A stretch of 64,000 nucleotides of DNA from DASSFG01 sp035550375. Its GTDB lineage: Bacteria; Planctomycetota; Planctomycetia; Pirellulales; JAICIG01. Below the pieces are notes generated by a model. That model made no database searches and had not been told where the DNA came from. It saw only the letters and a list, made by a program, of their open reading frames with translations. The stretch lies in contig DASZPH010000125.1 in the NCBI GenBank assembly GCA_035550375.1, positions 1-64,000 of the forward strand, read 5' to 3'. The position numbers and the translations under genes were made by a program. Shown in pieces: positions 7,489 through 18,081 of the stretch (the first letter of the stretch is position 1; every line of letters begins with the position of its first letter).

Positions 7489-10400
7489 CTATGCCATGTT
7501 GCGGTACTCGTCGCTCGACAGGATGGTGGTCAAGAGTGCATCTTGGGTCATGCCGGCCTGCATCATCTTTAACAGCGACTGGGCGCTGGCAGCGTCAACC
7601 GGTCGGTTGAGGTAGGTCTCAAACCAACTGTTGGTCAGATTCATCCGGTACTCGTCGCTCGTCACGAAGCCCAGAACGACGCTGGCCTTGGACCGGCTCT
7701 GGATTACGCTCACCCAGTAGCTCAAGCCCTGCGGGTCAACGTCGCGGTTGAGCAGATTGTGGTATAGCGCCGTGACCCAGGCGGCATCATGCGAAAGGTG
7801 GGGGTAAAGCTTGCCCGCCGTGGCATAGTATTCGGGCGAGGAGATGATCCCTGCCTGCACCTGCTCCGGGCCGCCGTTGGCCACCCATACGCCGATCCAG
7901 TAGTTCAAGCCTGCCTGGTCCGGCGCGCGCCCCAGATACTGCTCGTAGTAGCCCGTGATGATCGTGCTCAAGCGTTCGATGCTGTCGACGAACGCCTGCG
8001 CCACCGCACTGGGCGTCATGCCCTGATTGACTTGATTGATCCAGTTGGTCAGCTCGCCAGTACCCGGCTCGCGTCCCAGGATCTGCACGTACAAATGCGA
8101 TATCCAAGTGGCGGTGGTCGACGCGTTGTCGCTTTGCGTGCCGCCGGTCGAGCCGTTCGTGGGTGGGTCAAAGTTGCCGACCAACGGCAGCGCAAATTGA
8201 TCGCCGAGCTGATAAAAGGCATCGTGCCCGCCCAGCGCAGGGTCTTGATACTGATGAATCAGGTTCAAGAAAGGGCTGCCCGCCGGCAGCGGCGCGAGAG
8301 TCGTCAAAGCGCCGAGTTCATTGGGCGCCGTCTTCCCGGAGTTGGAAACGAGGAAATACCATTGGGCCGTTCCCGGATTCGTGTCGGTGCGTCCCGGTAT
8401 ATAGAAGCCGACGTCGGTCTGGCCGTCGGCATCCATGTCGGCCGCCAAAGGCCGGGCCGTCACCGTGTTAAACGGAATGCTCGCCGGGAACAGTTGATTC
8501 AGGTCGAGCTTGGCGTTCCATTGCCCGGTCACGATATGCCCCGGATCGAGGCTCGACAAATCGAACTCCAACACGCCGTTCTGATAGGTGGCCAAATCGA
8601 CGTGTCCGTCGCCATCGAAATCGCCGACGATCGGCAGCCCCGCCATGTCGCTTACCAGCTTGCCGGCCGGATGCGTCGCCGTGGCGGGCGCGGCGACGTC
8701 GGCGGCACTGATGTAACCCTGGTTAAACACGTCGAGATACCAGGCCGTGCCGTCAAACAGACCGACCTGCGCGCCGTCGGCCGCGACGGGCGGACGGTTC
8801 GGAGTGCTCACCAACGGACTGCCGTCGAAATTGCCCGCCACCGGCAGGCCGTCGATGGCGAAGGGCTCCACGACGCTCGTCGGGGGGCCGGCGGAGACGC
8901 CGCTGAGATCGTACAGCCAGCGCCACTGACCGTTGAGAAAACCGTAGGCCGCCAGTTTGTCAAAGCCGTTCACGACCGGCGCGGCGCCGGTGGTGTAAGT
9001 GCTGGAAAACTGGCCGGCAAACAGGCGGTCGGTCGGATAGCCCAGCGTGACGACGGCGTCGCGGTTGACCGCATCCGCGTTTTGCGGGTCGAAGACACCG
9101 TTGCCGTTGAGGTCGAGCTCGGCGGTGCCCGAGCTGTAGACGCCGACTTCGGGTCGGCTGTTGACCGTAAAGGAGCCGAGAAAGATCCCGCCCGTGCTGG
9201 TGTTGCCGGAGGGCTGACCGGTGGGGAACGTGGTGCCGTTGAACTCGCCGTCGAGCGGGTTGCCCGCATTGTCGGTGATTTTGTCGCTGATGGTCAGCGT
9301 GTAACGGTCGTCGGGCAGCGGCGTGAACTCCGCCGGGAAGTGCAACGTGGCCACGCTCATGCCCGGCGTGCCCGAGGCCGTGGAATCGACGAACGTGACC
9401 GACGTAATCGGGATCACGCCCGTGTGTTCGCCGACCAGTGCATAGTTGCTCGTCGTTTCAGCTTCGGTCGGGTTGACCGCCGGGTAGACGAAGTCGGGTC
9501 CGACACGCACCGGCAGGTCGCCAAAGTTGATATCAAGCGAGCTGACCAGCGGCGTCGGCGAAGGCGTGGTGGTGGGCGTGAGCTTCGTTTCAAACAGCGG
9601 GAAGGTTGGGTTGCCGGTGATGTTGATGCCGTTCACCGTGGGTCCTTGGGTGTCGACGAAGATCGTCAACCTTTGCGGAGCCGAAACGTTGCCCGCCAGG
9701 TCTTCGGCGGTCGCCAGAAGGTTTCGCACACCGTCGTGCGGGAAGCCAAGCTTGGGATTGTTCAGATCGACGTTCGAGGTGATCCGCCACTGGCCACCCG
9801 GATCGGCATTCGTGCCATCGATGGGCACCGCCGTCACCTGGCCCAGGAACACGTCGCCCGCATCCACGACACCGTCGTTGTTCAGGTCGTCGTAGAGACG
9901 CACGATCGAGTTCGCCTCGGCCACGCCGTAGAAGGTGGGCGTGCTGACGTTGGTGATGCGATCGACGATCGTGGTCGGCTGGCCGTTGACGCCCGAGTCG
10001 CTCGCGCCGTCGAGGCCGCTGTTGGCAACACCGGTCGAGCCGAAGGCGACCGGCGGGGGGGCGGTGTCGACGGTGAGGGAGAGAGCGGCGCTGGTGCCGC
10101 CGAAACCCGTCTCCGTGGCCTTGGCCGGATCGACCATCTGCACTTCGGCCGTGATGTTGTGAACGCCGTCGGCCAAGGCCGTGGGGAAGTCGAACTCGTA
10201 AAGCCCTGGGAAACCGGCCACCTGACTGGCGAAGCCGACTGGCGTCTGCGTGTTGTTGCCGTCGAAGACCGCCACGCGGAAGCCAGGCGTGGTGGCGTTG
10301 GGGCTGAAGGGGATCGGGATCACGCCGACCGGCGGCGCGTTGGTCGTGCCGTTGCCCGGCAGATCGTTGAGGAAGATTCCGTCCGACAGTCGCAAATAAA

Positions 10401-13400
10401 TACGAGGCGTATTGTCGTCGGTCACATTGTCGAACTGCGAGCGTCCGGTGTCGTCGCCCGGAGCGGTCGGCGGCAAGTCGCCCGTATCGGGCGTGCCCGC
10501 GACGCCCGCGGGCACGCTGCGCGACAGTTCGAGGTTGAACGGCGTCGGCGGGGCCGTATTGATGGCTGTCATGTTGTAGCCGTTGACCACCGCGCCGTTG
10601 TTGGCGCCACCGGGGATGGTTGCCCCGAAGACGTGCAGGAAGTAGCTCTGGCCCGCGACAGCGGGGATGCGGATGCGGGCGCTGCCGGTGCCGGGGTCGG
10701 CGCCGAACTGGGCCGGTCCGCCGGACGCGGTGGCGATCACGTTGCCGCTGGCGTCGAGCACCTGCAGGTTGAGGTTGCCGCCGCCCGGCAAGAGCGCCGG
10801 GTTGAAGGTGCGGAAGTAGACCTGGAAGTCGAGCGTGCCGGTGGTCTGGGCCACGACTTGGTAGTAGTCCTGATCCGCCGGCTGGCCGGGGAACTCGCTG
10901 CTGCTGGCGAAGATGGTGGCATTCTGCACATTGAGGGTGGCGCCGGAGCCGAGGACAGAGGCGTCGCCCTGCTGGTCGTTGGGCTCGTACAGGTCGGGGC
11001 CCATGACCAGCAGATTGGGGTTGAGGCTGGTGCCGGCGACGTTGGCCGACACCGTCTGGACGTTCTTGTAGTTGACGTCCGGGTCGGCGACCGCGGCGGT
11101 GAAGACTCGCACGGTGCCGCTGTTCGGCGTCGGGTTCTTGTTGTCGACGACGAATTGGTTGGCGGCGAGTTGTCCGGGTGAGTTGCCGAAGCTAGAGCCG
11201 ACGACCAGCGCGTTAAACGCGCCGGTGCTGCCGCCGTCGAGGTTGATAAGCAGGTTGTCCTGCGCCTGCCCGGCGATGCCGGGAGCAGGAATCACCTGGA
11301 AGGTGTTCTGGCCGCCCAGGCCCAGCACGTTCAGGATCTCCACGCTGATGCCCAACTGGACGGGCAAGAGGGCAGTGACATTGTTGGCCAGGACCTGAGC
11401 GACCCCGCTACCCTGGTTGATCTCGATCAGGTCGCGGGCATCGGTGGCGCGGAGGGTCACCTGATCGGCATTGCCGCCGGGATCATTGAACACCCTGAAG
11501 TTGCCGGAGACATTGGCGATGTTGAAGACGGTGTTCGGCACCAGGTTGTTCCCGGACCCGAGGTCGTCGTAGAACGTACCGGCGGTTGCGCCGGTCGGGG
11601 TGTAGATAATGTTATCGTTCTGCAACGTTCCCGTGGCCGTCGTTGTGTTGCCGCCCGCGTCCACGTTGGCGGTATCGATGCCGATCAGCGTCACAGGGGC
11701 GCCGTAGCCAGTGACGGTGGGGTTGCTCGGGACGGTGTTGTCGCCTTCCGTGATCGTGACCGGGCCGACGGCGCCGGTGAGGTTGACGACGGAGCCATCA
11801 TCGACGATCGCGTTGGTGTAAGGCAGGGCACCGGTCAGGTTGAACAGATCGCTGCCGCCCAGGCCGTCGAGCTCCAGGCTGCTTACGGCCGGCGTCAAGA
11901 TCGGCACCGTGATGATGCTGCTCGCCGGAGGCAATTGCGAGAGCTGGACGGTGCCACCGTTGGCCGGCGTGACTGAGAAGCTCTCGCCCGCCGAGGTCGG
12001 CACACCTTCCACGTTGAGGTGATCGGTGCGGCCCGCGTTGGACGTAGTGAAGGAGACGTTGCCGGCGCCACCCAGCGCGCTGAAGGCCAACGGCGTCAGC
12101 GTGGCGCCGCCGCTCTGGCTGCCGGTGATCGTGCCGGCGTCGGCGGTGGCGCCAGGAGTATAGACCAGGTTGCTGCCAGCGTTGGCGTTGGCCGGAGTAT
12201 TGTAGGTGAGGGTGTCGTTGCCGGCCTCGCCCGCGTAGATGAAATCCTCGGCCCCGCCCGGCGACGACTGGTAAAAGCCGGGGATCAGGAACTGGGTGGC
12301 CGTGACGGTAGACATGTTGGTCGTGTCGTTGAACTGGCCGCCGCCCGCGTTCGGCGAGGTGAATGTCACACCGGGCACAGCGGGAACGGCCGACAGCGGG
12401 TTGTTCGGATTGTAAGTGACGGCCTGCGTCCCGGGCGTTTCCAGCTCGACGTTATCGCCGAGCCGATTCGCGCCGGAGGCGGGTGGGCCGCCGGCCACGA
12501 AGACCTGAACGTTCCAGGCCGCCTGGTTCGGCGCGGGCTCTTGCACGACGACGTCGTCGTTGCCGGAGAGAGCGTCGACGAACAAGTTCGGTGTGTTGAC
12601 GAACAGCAACTCGGGGCCATCATTGACCGAAACAGTGAAGTCCTGCACACCGTCGAGAGCCGGATTCGGCACGCCAGGGTTGGCCGGGTTGTAGGAACTG
12701 TCACGGGCCATGACCGTGATCTCGTCGTTGCCGTTCGTGCCCGTGATGATGGGCGGGCCGCCGCCCGTGTTGACAACGGTTTCGATGTGTACCCAGCTCA
12801 CGGTCTGGAAGCCCGGCGTTTTCAGGCCGCCGGAGTCCTTGGTGGGGCCGGGGAAGATCTGGTAGGGCCCGGGCGGGTGCAGCAGGTTAATGGTGTCGCC
12901 CGGCAGAACACCGATGGGGTCGCCGCCGTCGACCGAAATCGGCACCGTCGCCGATGGAGTGACATTGAATGTATCGTTGCCAGCCAGCCCCGCAACATCG
13001 AGCGCCTCAAGATTCGCGGTGGTCAAGCTGACCGGAAGCAAACCAACGACTTGCACGGCAGAGTCTGAGACGTTGAACGTGTCGTCACCGTTGGTGCCGT
13101 TGACGGTCACGGTATCGCTTCCACCGGCGGGGTCGATCGTGAAGGTGCCGGTGACCGCCGAGGCATTCAGCGTCAGATTGCTGCCGGCAAGCGTGACGGT
13201 GCCCGCCGAGCCGCTGGTGGGCGTGTAGGTAAGATTATCCGGGCCGGCGGTCCCTTTCACGGTGAGTGCATTTTTGGCGGTGACATTCAATGTCTCGATA
13301 CCGCTGAACGTGACCGCGCCGAATCCGGCTTGTTGCACAGCACTGGCCCCCAGATCCGCGGTGACGGCGCTCGTACCGTCGCCTGCAAAATTCAAGACAT

Positions 13401-16400
13401 CGCTGGCGCTCGGATCGCCACCGTTCACGGTCAGCGGAACGGTCGCGGCACCGGCCGCCACCGAAATCGTGTCGTCCCCGTCTCCGGAATCGATCGTCCC
13501 GCGGGCCACGTGCGCGAAGTTCACAAGGCTAAACAGTTGGCCGGCAACTACATTACTGACGAGTGGGCCGGGAAATGCGCCACCAAGCGTCACGGCGATC
13601 GCATCATTGCCTGCGGTTCCGTTGAAGACAAAATCATCTGTTCCGCCCACTTGCCCGAAGGCATTAAAGACGACTTCGTTGTGTTGGTTGATGCCTACCA
13701 CCGTGGTCGGCACAAGCGGGAAGGGACCCTTGCCCGTTGCATTGTTCTGGTCCATCGTTCCGGTGATCGTGGCGGTGTCCGGAGTTGCACCCGGTGTGTA
13801 AACGAAATGATCGTTTCCGATCGTGCCGTCCATTCCGAACGACCAATCAGCGGCCAATGTGGTGACAAGCGTCAGATGCTCGATATCGGTAAAGAGCGTC
13901 GCGGGCAGAGTAGCGGCGACGACAACGCCGGCTCCTTGCGCCGCGGGCTCGACGATCGGGCTTGTTAGCGTTCCCGTGTTTTCGATCAGGGTGTCGCTGG
14001 CGGCGGGGTCGCCGCCGTCGACCGAAATGCTTCCAAGTTTCGTAGGAGATTGCTGATTGTCGATATCGATCGTGTCGTTGCTCGCCTGGCCGTTGATGGC
14101 CAGCTTGGTCTTGTTGGTGAAGTTGATAGGTTCGAGATTGTTCACGCTCACCTGGCCCCAGGCCACGTTGAGCATCCCGGTCGGATCGTTCCCCTCGGCG
14201 TAGTTGATCGCGTCATCGCCGTTGGTGCCGTTGACGGTCAGCGGGCCCGCCACGCTGTCGTAGACCGGCGTGAGGTTGGCAAAGTGGATGGTCTCGGTCC
14301 CGCCGGCGAAGGTCAGCGTATCGGTGCCCTGGCCCGGCAGTGGTCCGGGCGCGTAGACGTCGCTCGTGGCGGTATTGGCCGTGTCGACCAGGTCGAGCGC
14401 GTTGCTCCCCGTGCCGCCGTCGAAGAAGATCGGCACGGTGATCGGGCCATTGGTGCTGTCGACGGTCAGCGTGTTCGTGCCGGCACCCCCATCGACCTCG
14501 ATCTGCTTAACGTTCGTATTGCCGATGCCGACGTAAGTAGTGTTGACGCCGTTGACGGTGACCACCAGGTTGCCCGATGCATCCAACGCCAAATTGATCG
14601 CGTCGTTGCCCGATGTGCCCTGCACCAGAATAGTGTCGTTGCCCGAACTGGCGGCTATCGTATCGGTTGCCGCCGCCGTACTGGTGATCACATTGTTGCC
14701 GGCGCCACCGATGAAGGTCGTGCCGCCATGGTTGTCGATCAGCGTGTCGTTGCCGTCGCCGCCGTCGAGCGTGACGTTCGGGTAGAAGAAGTCTTTATTG
14801 ACCTGCAGTGTGTCATCACCGCCGAGTCCCTGGATAACGACGTTGGGCGGCGGCGAGGTGAAGGAATTCGACATTCGAACGTTGCCCCACGCCGTCGTCT
14901 CCGTTGGAAAAAGGCCGCCGTCGAAATACGTCGTCATACCGGCAGTCATCGTGTCGGCCTGCGCAGTTCCCTCGATGGTGGCTGTCGCGCCGCTGATCGC
15001 GCGAGAGTTCAGAAGAGTGGCATTGACGCGATCGAGGCCGAGGCCCAGGTTTGCTAGCCCGGTGCCGCTCAGGTCGCCAACGGTGTAGTTTGCCGTGGAC
15101 ACACCCGCTTCGACGTTGAGTTCCCCCACGGAGCTCACGAGCGCCCCACTGCCTCCGGCTCCAGTGCCAGTGACTTGAACTTTGCCGCCGTCGGGTTGGA
15201 CCGTCAGATCACCTGCGACGCCATCCGGCACAACGAAGTTGACCACATCGCTGCCGCCGCCGGCGACCGTGGCGTAGCCCCCTTCGACGAAGATGTAGTC
15301 GGCGCCCGAGCCGGCCAGGACCGTGGTGGGCGCGAAGAAGTTACCGCCTCCGCTGGTGTGGATGACGTCGTTGCCGTCTCCCGCGTCGATATAGCTGGGG
15401 TCAGTGCCGCTGGCGCCGGTGAGCGTATCGTCGCCGGAGCCGCCCAGAAGCGTCACACCCATCGAGGTCACCTTCGAGGCGTCGACCACGTCGTTACCGG
15501 CGCCGGTATCGACGGTAAAGCTTTTCAAACCGGTGGCGACCAGATCGGACGTGAACGTGACCGTGTCGTTGGGATTTCCCAACGGATTGTCGTTGGTGGC
15601 CGTATCGAGATCGACGTTGGCAACGTTGAAGAACGTGACCGACTCGAAAGCGACGCCGCCCGAAGTGCCGGAAATCCGGTTCTGGCCTGCCGCCGGACTG
15701 TCGATCGTCACCACGTCGTTGCTGTTGGGTGTGGTGAAGGTAAACTCGCCCATCCCCGAGATCGTAATGGGCGACAGGCCCATAAAGTCGATCTCGCTGC
15801 CGTCGACGGTCACCGTGCCGGACCCGGGCGTGATGCTGCTGGGCGTGTAGAAGGCGTGGTTCGAGCCGCCGCCGACAACCTGCAGGTTATCACCCGCCTG
15901 ACCTCCCGCGTCGAAGTGAATGCCCCCCGCCGGGTCGATCAGGCCGCCCGACTCGTCAACGATGAGCGTGTCGACGTCGCTCGATCCGTCGACATCAATC
16001 CGCCCGACGGAGGCAACCGGGGCGACGAACGAGAGAGTGCCGTCGACATAGAAATCGTCGTTGGCGCCGCTCTGAACGATCTTGAACGTATCGGGATTGC
16101 CGTCGTTGGCCAGCGAGCCGGCATTAACGGTCACCGTGTAGGTGCCGCCTAGTGCGAACATGGCGCCGGGCGACTGCAAGAGGCCGAAGCCCGTGTCGAA
16201 ATTGGGAACCGGCGTTTGCATCGGGACCGCGCTCGTGCGCATGGCGCTGTAGATCTGCGCGGGCGTGCTGCCAGGACGGGCTTGCAGCATGAGTGCCGCC
16301 ACCGCGGCAGCGTGCGGGGCCGCGGCCGAAGTGCCGAAGAAGGAGTTGAATTCTGCCGTGCCGGTAACTGCCGTGGAAACGCCGTCGGTGGCAATCACGT

Positions 16401-18081
16401 CAGGGTGCTGCCTGACGGAAGGAGTGGAGAGCAAGTTGCCGTTCACGTCGAAGTAAACGGGCATTCCGCCGGCGGAAGAATAGGGTTCCTTGACCGCCGG
16501 ACTGACGCCGAAGGCGGGCGTGTTGGTGTAATCGGCGGCACCGACCGCGAAACCTGTGGCGGAGTTCTCGTGACCCCACGACGTACTGCTGTTGGTGGCG
16601 TAGTTGTTGACCGTGAAGTTCGAGTCCTGAATGCCAATCCACTTCATGTCGGTGGGATCGGGTCCCGACGAAAACTTCGTGATCAGGATGTTGTAGTTGT
16701 GGCTGCTGCCGGTGTTCTTGAAGTACAACTCCTCGATCGGGTCGGCGCCAACATTTCTGTTGACGCTTCCGGCGACAATGTGGCCCGTCACCGCATCGAT
16801 CAGGTAGATATCGAGATCGGTCTGCGCGCCATGCGCCGGGCTGATCGAGTGATACGGATCGTTCCACTGGAAGCCGAGGTGGACAACGCCGTTATTGGGC
16901 ACGGTAACGCTCTGCAGGTACTGGCCGGCTGCGCCAAAGTCGTGCGGCACGCCCCCGGCAAAAGCCGGCGCGCCCGGGTCGCTGGGAATCGATCCGGCGG
17001 CCAGTGCTCCGCCCGGGTCCGGATTGAACGGGTTCTCGTACGAGTTCCGTCCCGAGTTGCCCGCCAAGGCGAAGTAAGGCACCCCCGCCGCGACGCTGGC
17101 GTCGACCGCCTGGGAAATGACGCCATCCTGAAAGTACGGCTCCTGGAAATAGAAGACGTCGTCGGCAATCACGGTGGCGCCGGCGTTGCGCAGAGCCGTG
17201 ATGTTGTTGGCAAAAGCTGCCTGGCCAAGAGAGGCCGTGCCGAAAGCAAGCTTCGCCGCAGGTGCTACGTCGTGGACGATCTGCAACATGGCGCGGCCTT
17301 CGTCGGTGCCACCCGCGCCGGGCAGATCCTGGATCACGTTCACGGGAGAAACATATCCGTCGGGGTTGCCCACGCCGGGGAGGTCGCCGTGCACGACGTC
17401 CGTCGGCGCGCCAAGCTTGTTGTTGTAGCTGTCGGAGAGGATACCGACGGTCTGCCCCGCGCCGTTGAAGCCCAGGAACTGCCGTGTCTCGTCGGAAAGC
17501 TCCGCTTTGTCACCCTGGGTCGTGACGGAACCGACGCCGACGCCGGCATCCGCCGGGGTGGCCGACTCGAGCGACGAAAGCTGGGCGAAGGCCTCGATCT
17601 CGCTCACAGGCAGCAGCGCCGAAACATCGTTGCCCGCCACGCCGGTAATTTGCATGCCGAGCGTCTGCATGTCGGTTTCGAGCGTGCTCAGGCTGCCGCT
17701 GGGCGAAGCATCGATGGGCACCAGGCTGCCGGGCAGAATGGTGATGGTGCTCGTGGCCGCAAAGGCGAGCGGGTCGATCGTCACCGGGCCGGTTTGAGGC
17801 GCGTCGGTCTGGTACTCCGCGTCCAGCAACGACAGGCCAAAGCCAACCTTCGTCGTCAGGCCGTCCTTCTGCATGTCAGTGCCGTCGAAGTTCTGCAGCG
17901 CCAACTGATACGCATCTGGGGGCGAAACAGACAGCAGTTCGCGGCCTTCGAGCAATTCGAAGCAGAAACGAACATCCCAAGCCATGCTCGTGCGTCGGGA
18001 CTGCTGGCGCGGACGGCGGGTGGTATTTGAAAAATGGCTCGCACGGCTGCGAAATGCCTTTGGCTGGCGGCGGAACTTCAT
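7489..18081 (-). CDS. Giant exported subtilase-like surface protein with RTX-like, PPC/Ig-like, FG-GAP and DUF4214 regions
   Basis: Encodes 3530 residues. The Arg-rich N-terminus leads to FELLEGRELLS (about 41-51), the LEPR-XLL-like signature of giant planctomycete proteins. A subtilase-type domain spans about 190-690: the Asp motif TVGILSDSYNN near 213 and the Ser motif SFFGTSAAAPHAAAV near 583; at the His position the sequence reads GTDEGRAMLQIVHDVAP. From about 690 to 2350 come beta-rich repeats with GNDTL/GDDTI-like turns, as in calcium-binding RTX proteins. A pre-peptidase C-terminal-like domain starts with DLYEPNDQQGDASVLG near 2362. Ig-like segments and FG-GAP-like repeats (VGDFDGDGHVDLATY) follow, and four DUF4214 repeats occupy about 3320-3530. 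It is presumably exported and cell-surface bound. It is transcribed away from the BBP7-like gene. Confidence 0.93.
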   Translation of the reverse strand: MKFRRQPKAFRSRASHFSNTTRRPRQQSRRTSMAWDVRFCFELLEGRELLSVSPPDAYQLALQNFDGTDMQKDGLTTKVGFGLSLLDAEYQTDAPQTGPVTIDPLAFAATSTITILPGSLVPIDASPSGSLSTLETDMQTLGMQITGVAGNDVSALLPVSEIEAFAQLSSLESATPADAGVGVGSVTTQGDKAELSDETRQFLGFNGAGQTVGILSDSYNNKLGAPTDVVHGDLPGVGNPDGYVSPVNVIQDLPGAGGTDEGRAMLQIVHDVAPAAKLAFGTASLGQAAFANNITALRNAGATVIADDVFYFQEPYFQDGVISQAVDASVAAGVPYFALAGNSGRNSYENPFNPDPGGALAAGSIPSDPGAPAFAGGVPHDFGAAGQYLQSVTVPNNGVVHLGFQWNDPYHSISPAHGAQTDLDIYLIDAVTGHIVAGSVNRNVGADPIEELYFKNTGSSHNYNILITKFSSGPDPTDMKWIGIQDSNFTVNNYATNSSTSWGHENSATGFAVGAADYTNTPAFGVSPAVKEPYSSAGGMPVYFDVNGNLLSTPSVRQHPDVIATDGVSTAVTGTAEFNSFFGTSAAAPHAAAVAALMLQARPGSTPAQIYSAMRTSAVPMQTPVPNFDTGFGLLQSPGAMFALGGTYTVTVNAGSLANDGNPDTFKIVQSGANDDFYVDGTLSFVAPVASVGRIDVDGSSDVDTLIVDESGGLIDPAGGIHFDAGGQAGDNLQVVGGGSNHAFYTPSSITPGSGTVTVDGSEIDFMGLSPITISGMGEFTFTTPNSNDVVTIDSPAAGQNRISGTSGGVAFESVTFFNVANVDLDTATNDNPLGNPNDTVTFTSDLVATGLKSFTVDTGAGNDVVDASKVTSMGVTLLGGSGDDTLTGASGTDPSYIDAGDGNDVIHTSGGGNFFAPTTVLAGSGADYIFVEGGYATVAGGGSDVVNFVVPDGVAGDLTVQPDGGKVQVTGTGAGGSGALVSSVGELNVEAGVSTANYTVGDLSGTGLANLGLGLDRVNATLLNSRAISGATATIEGTAQADTMTAGMTTYFDGGLFPTETTAWGNVRMSNSFTSPPPNVVIQGLGGDDTLQVNKDFFYPNVTLDGGDGNDTLIDNHGGTTFIGGAGNNVITSTAAATDTIAASSGNDTILVQGTSGNDAINLALDASGNLVVTVNGVNTTYVGIGNTNVKQIEVDGGAGTNTLTVDSTNGPITVPIFFDGGTGSNALDLVDTANTATSDVYAPGPLPGQGTDTLTFAGGTETIHFANLTPVYDSVAGPLTVNGTNGDDAINYAEGNDPTGMLNVAWGQVSVNNLEPINFTNKTKLAINGQASNDTIDIDNQQSPTKLGSISVDGGDPAASDTLIENTGTLTSPIVEPAAQGAGVVVAATLPATLFTDIEHLTLVTTLAADWSFGMDGTIGNDHFVYTPGATPDTATITGTMDQNNATGKGPFPLVPTTVVGINQHNEVVFNAFGQVGGTDDFVFNGTAGNDAIAVTLGGAFPGPLVSNVVAGQLFSLVNFAHVARGTIDSGDGDDTISVAAGAATVPLTVNGGDPSASDVLNFAGDGTSAVTADLGASAVQQAGFGAVTFSGIETLNVTAKNALTVKGTAGPDNLTYTPTSGSAGTVTLAGSNLTLNASAVTGTFTIDPAGGSDTVTVNGTNGDDTFNVSDSAVQVVGLLPVSLTTANLEALDVAGLAGNDTFNVTPSATVPISVDGGDPIGVLPGDTINLLHPPGPYQIFPGPTKDSGGLKTPGFQTVSWVHIETVVNTGGGPPIITGTNGNDEITVMARDSSYNPANPGVPNPALDGVQDFTVSVNDGPELLFVNTPNLFVDALSGNDDVVVQEPAPNQAAWNVQVFVAGGPPASGANRLGDNVELETPGTQAVTYNPNNPLSAVPAVPGVTFTSPNAGGGQFNDTTNMSTVTATQFLIPGFYQSSPGGAEDFIYAGEAGNDTLTYNTPANANAGSNLVYTPGATADAGTITGSQSGGATLTPLAFSALGGAGNVSFTTSNAGRTDHLNVEGVPTSAGESFSVTPANGGTVQLSQLPPASSIITVPILTPAVSSLELDGLGGSDLFNLTGALPYTNAIVDDGSVVNLTGAVGPVTITEGDNTVPSNPTVTGYGAPVTLIGIDTANVDAGGNTTTATGTLQNDNIIYTPTGATAGTFYDDLGSGNNLVPNTVFNIANVSGNFRVFNDPGGNADQVTLRATDARDLIEINQGSGVAQVLANNVTALLPVQLGISVEILNVLGLGGQNTFQVIPAPGIAGQAQDNLLINLDGGSTGAFNALVVGSSFGNSPGQLAANQFVVDNKNPTPNSGTVRVFTAAVADPDVNYKNVQTVSANVAGTSLNPNLLVMGPDLYEPNDQQGDASVLGSGATLNVQNATIFASSSEFPGQPADQDYYQVVAQTTGTLDFQVYFRTFNPALLPGGGNLNLQVLDASGNVIATASGGPAQFGADPGTGSARIRIPAVAGQSYFLHVFGATIPGGANNGAVVNGYNMTAINTAPPTPFNLELSRSVPAGVAGTPDTGDLPPTAPGDDTGRSQFDNVTDDNTPRIYLRLSDGIFLNDLPGNGTTNAPPVGVIPIPFSPNATTPGFRVAVFDGNNTQTPVGFASQVAGFPGLYEFDFPTALADGVHNITAEVQMVDPAKATETGFGGTSAALSLTVDTAPPPVAFGSTGVANSGLDGASDSGVNGQPTTIVDRITNVSTPTFYGVAEANSIVRLYDDLNNDGVVDAGDVFLGQVTAVPIDGTNADPGGQWRITSNVDLNNPKLGFPHDGVRNLLATAEDLAGNVSAPQRLTIFVDTQGPTVNGINITGNPTFPLFETKLTPTTTPSPTPLVSSLDINFGDLPVRVGPDFVYPAVNPTEAETTSNYALVGEHTGVIPITSVTFVDSTASGTPGMSVATLHFPAEFTPLPDDRYTLTISDKITDNAGNPLDGEFNGTTFPTGQPSGNTSTGGIFLGSFTVNSRPEVGVYSSGTAELDLNGNGVFDPQNADAVNRDAVVTLGYPTDRLFAGQFSSTYTTGAAPVVNGFDKLAAYGFLNGQWRWLYDLSGVSAGPPTSVVEPFAIDGLPVAGNFDGSPLVSTPNRPPVAADGAQVGLFDGTAWYLDVFNQGYISAADVAAPATATHPAGKLVSDMAGLPIVGDFDGDGHVDLATYQNGVLEFDLSSLDPGHIVTGQWNAKLDLNQLFPASIPFNTVTARPLAADMDADGQTDVGFYIPGRTDTNPGTAQWYFLVSNSGKTAPNELGALTTLAPLPAGSPFLNLIHQYQDPALGGHDAFYQLGDQFALPLVGNFDPPTNGSTGGTQSDNASTTATWISHLYVQILGREPGTGELTNWINQVNQGMTPSAVAQAFVDSIERLSTIITGYYEQYLGRAPDQAGLNYWIGVWVANGGPEQVQAGIISSPEYYATAGKLYPHLSHDAAWVTALYHNLLNRDVDPQGLSYWVSVIQSRSKASVVLGFVTSDEYRMNLTNSWFETYLNRPVDAASAQSLLKMMQAGMTQDALLTTILSSDEYRNMA

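Noticed and set aside
7789..11181. A 1130-codon open frame on the plus strand, antisense to the giant surface protein
   Set aside because: It is rich in Arg, Gly, Val and His without domain pattern, and mirrors the codon bias of the minus-strand gene. The minus strand shows clear domains over the whole stretch.
12019..16152. Repeated short motifs that look like a CRISPR or satellite array
   Set aside because: The repeats are imperfect, of varying spacing, and translate to GNDT/GDD-type protein repeats; they belong to the coding sequence.
16216..18030. A 604-codon plus-strand frame opposite the N-terminal part of the giant protein
   Set aside because: It is antisense to the subtilase-like domain, which has recognisable catalytic motifs; the plus frame has none.
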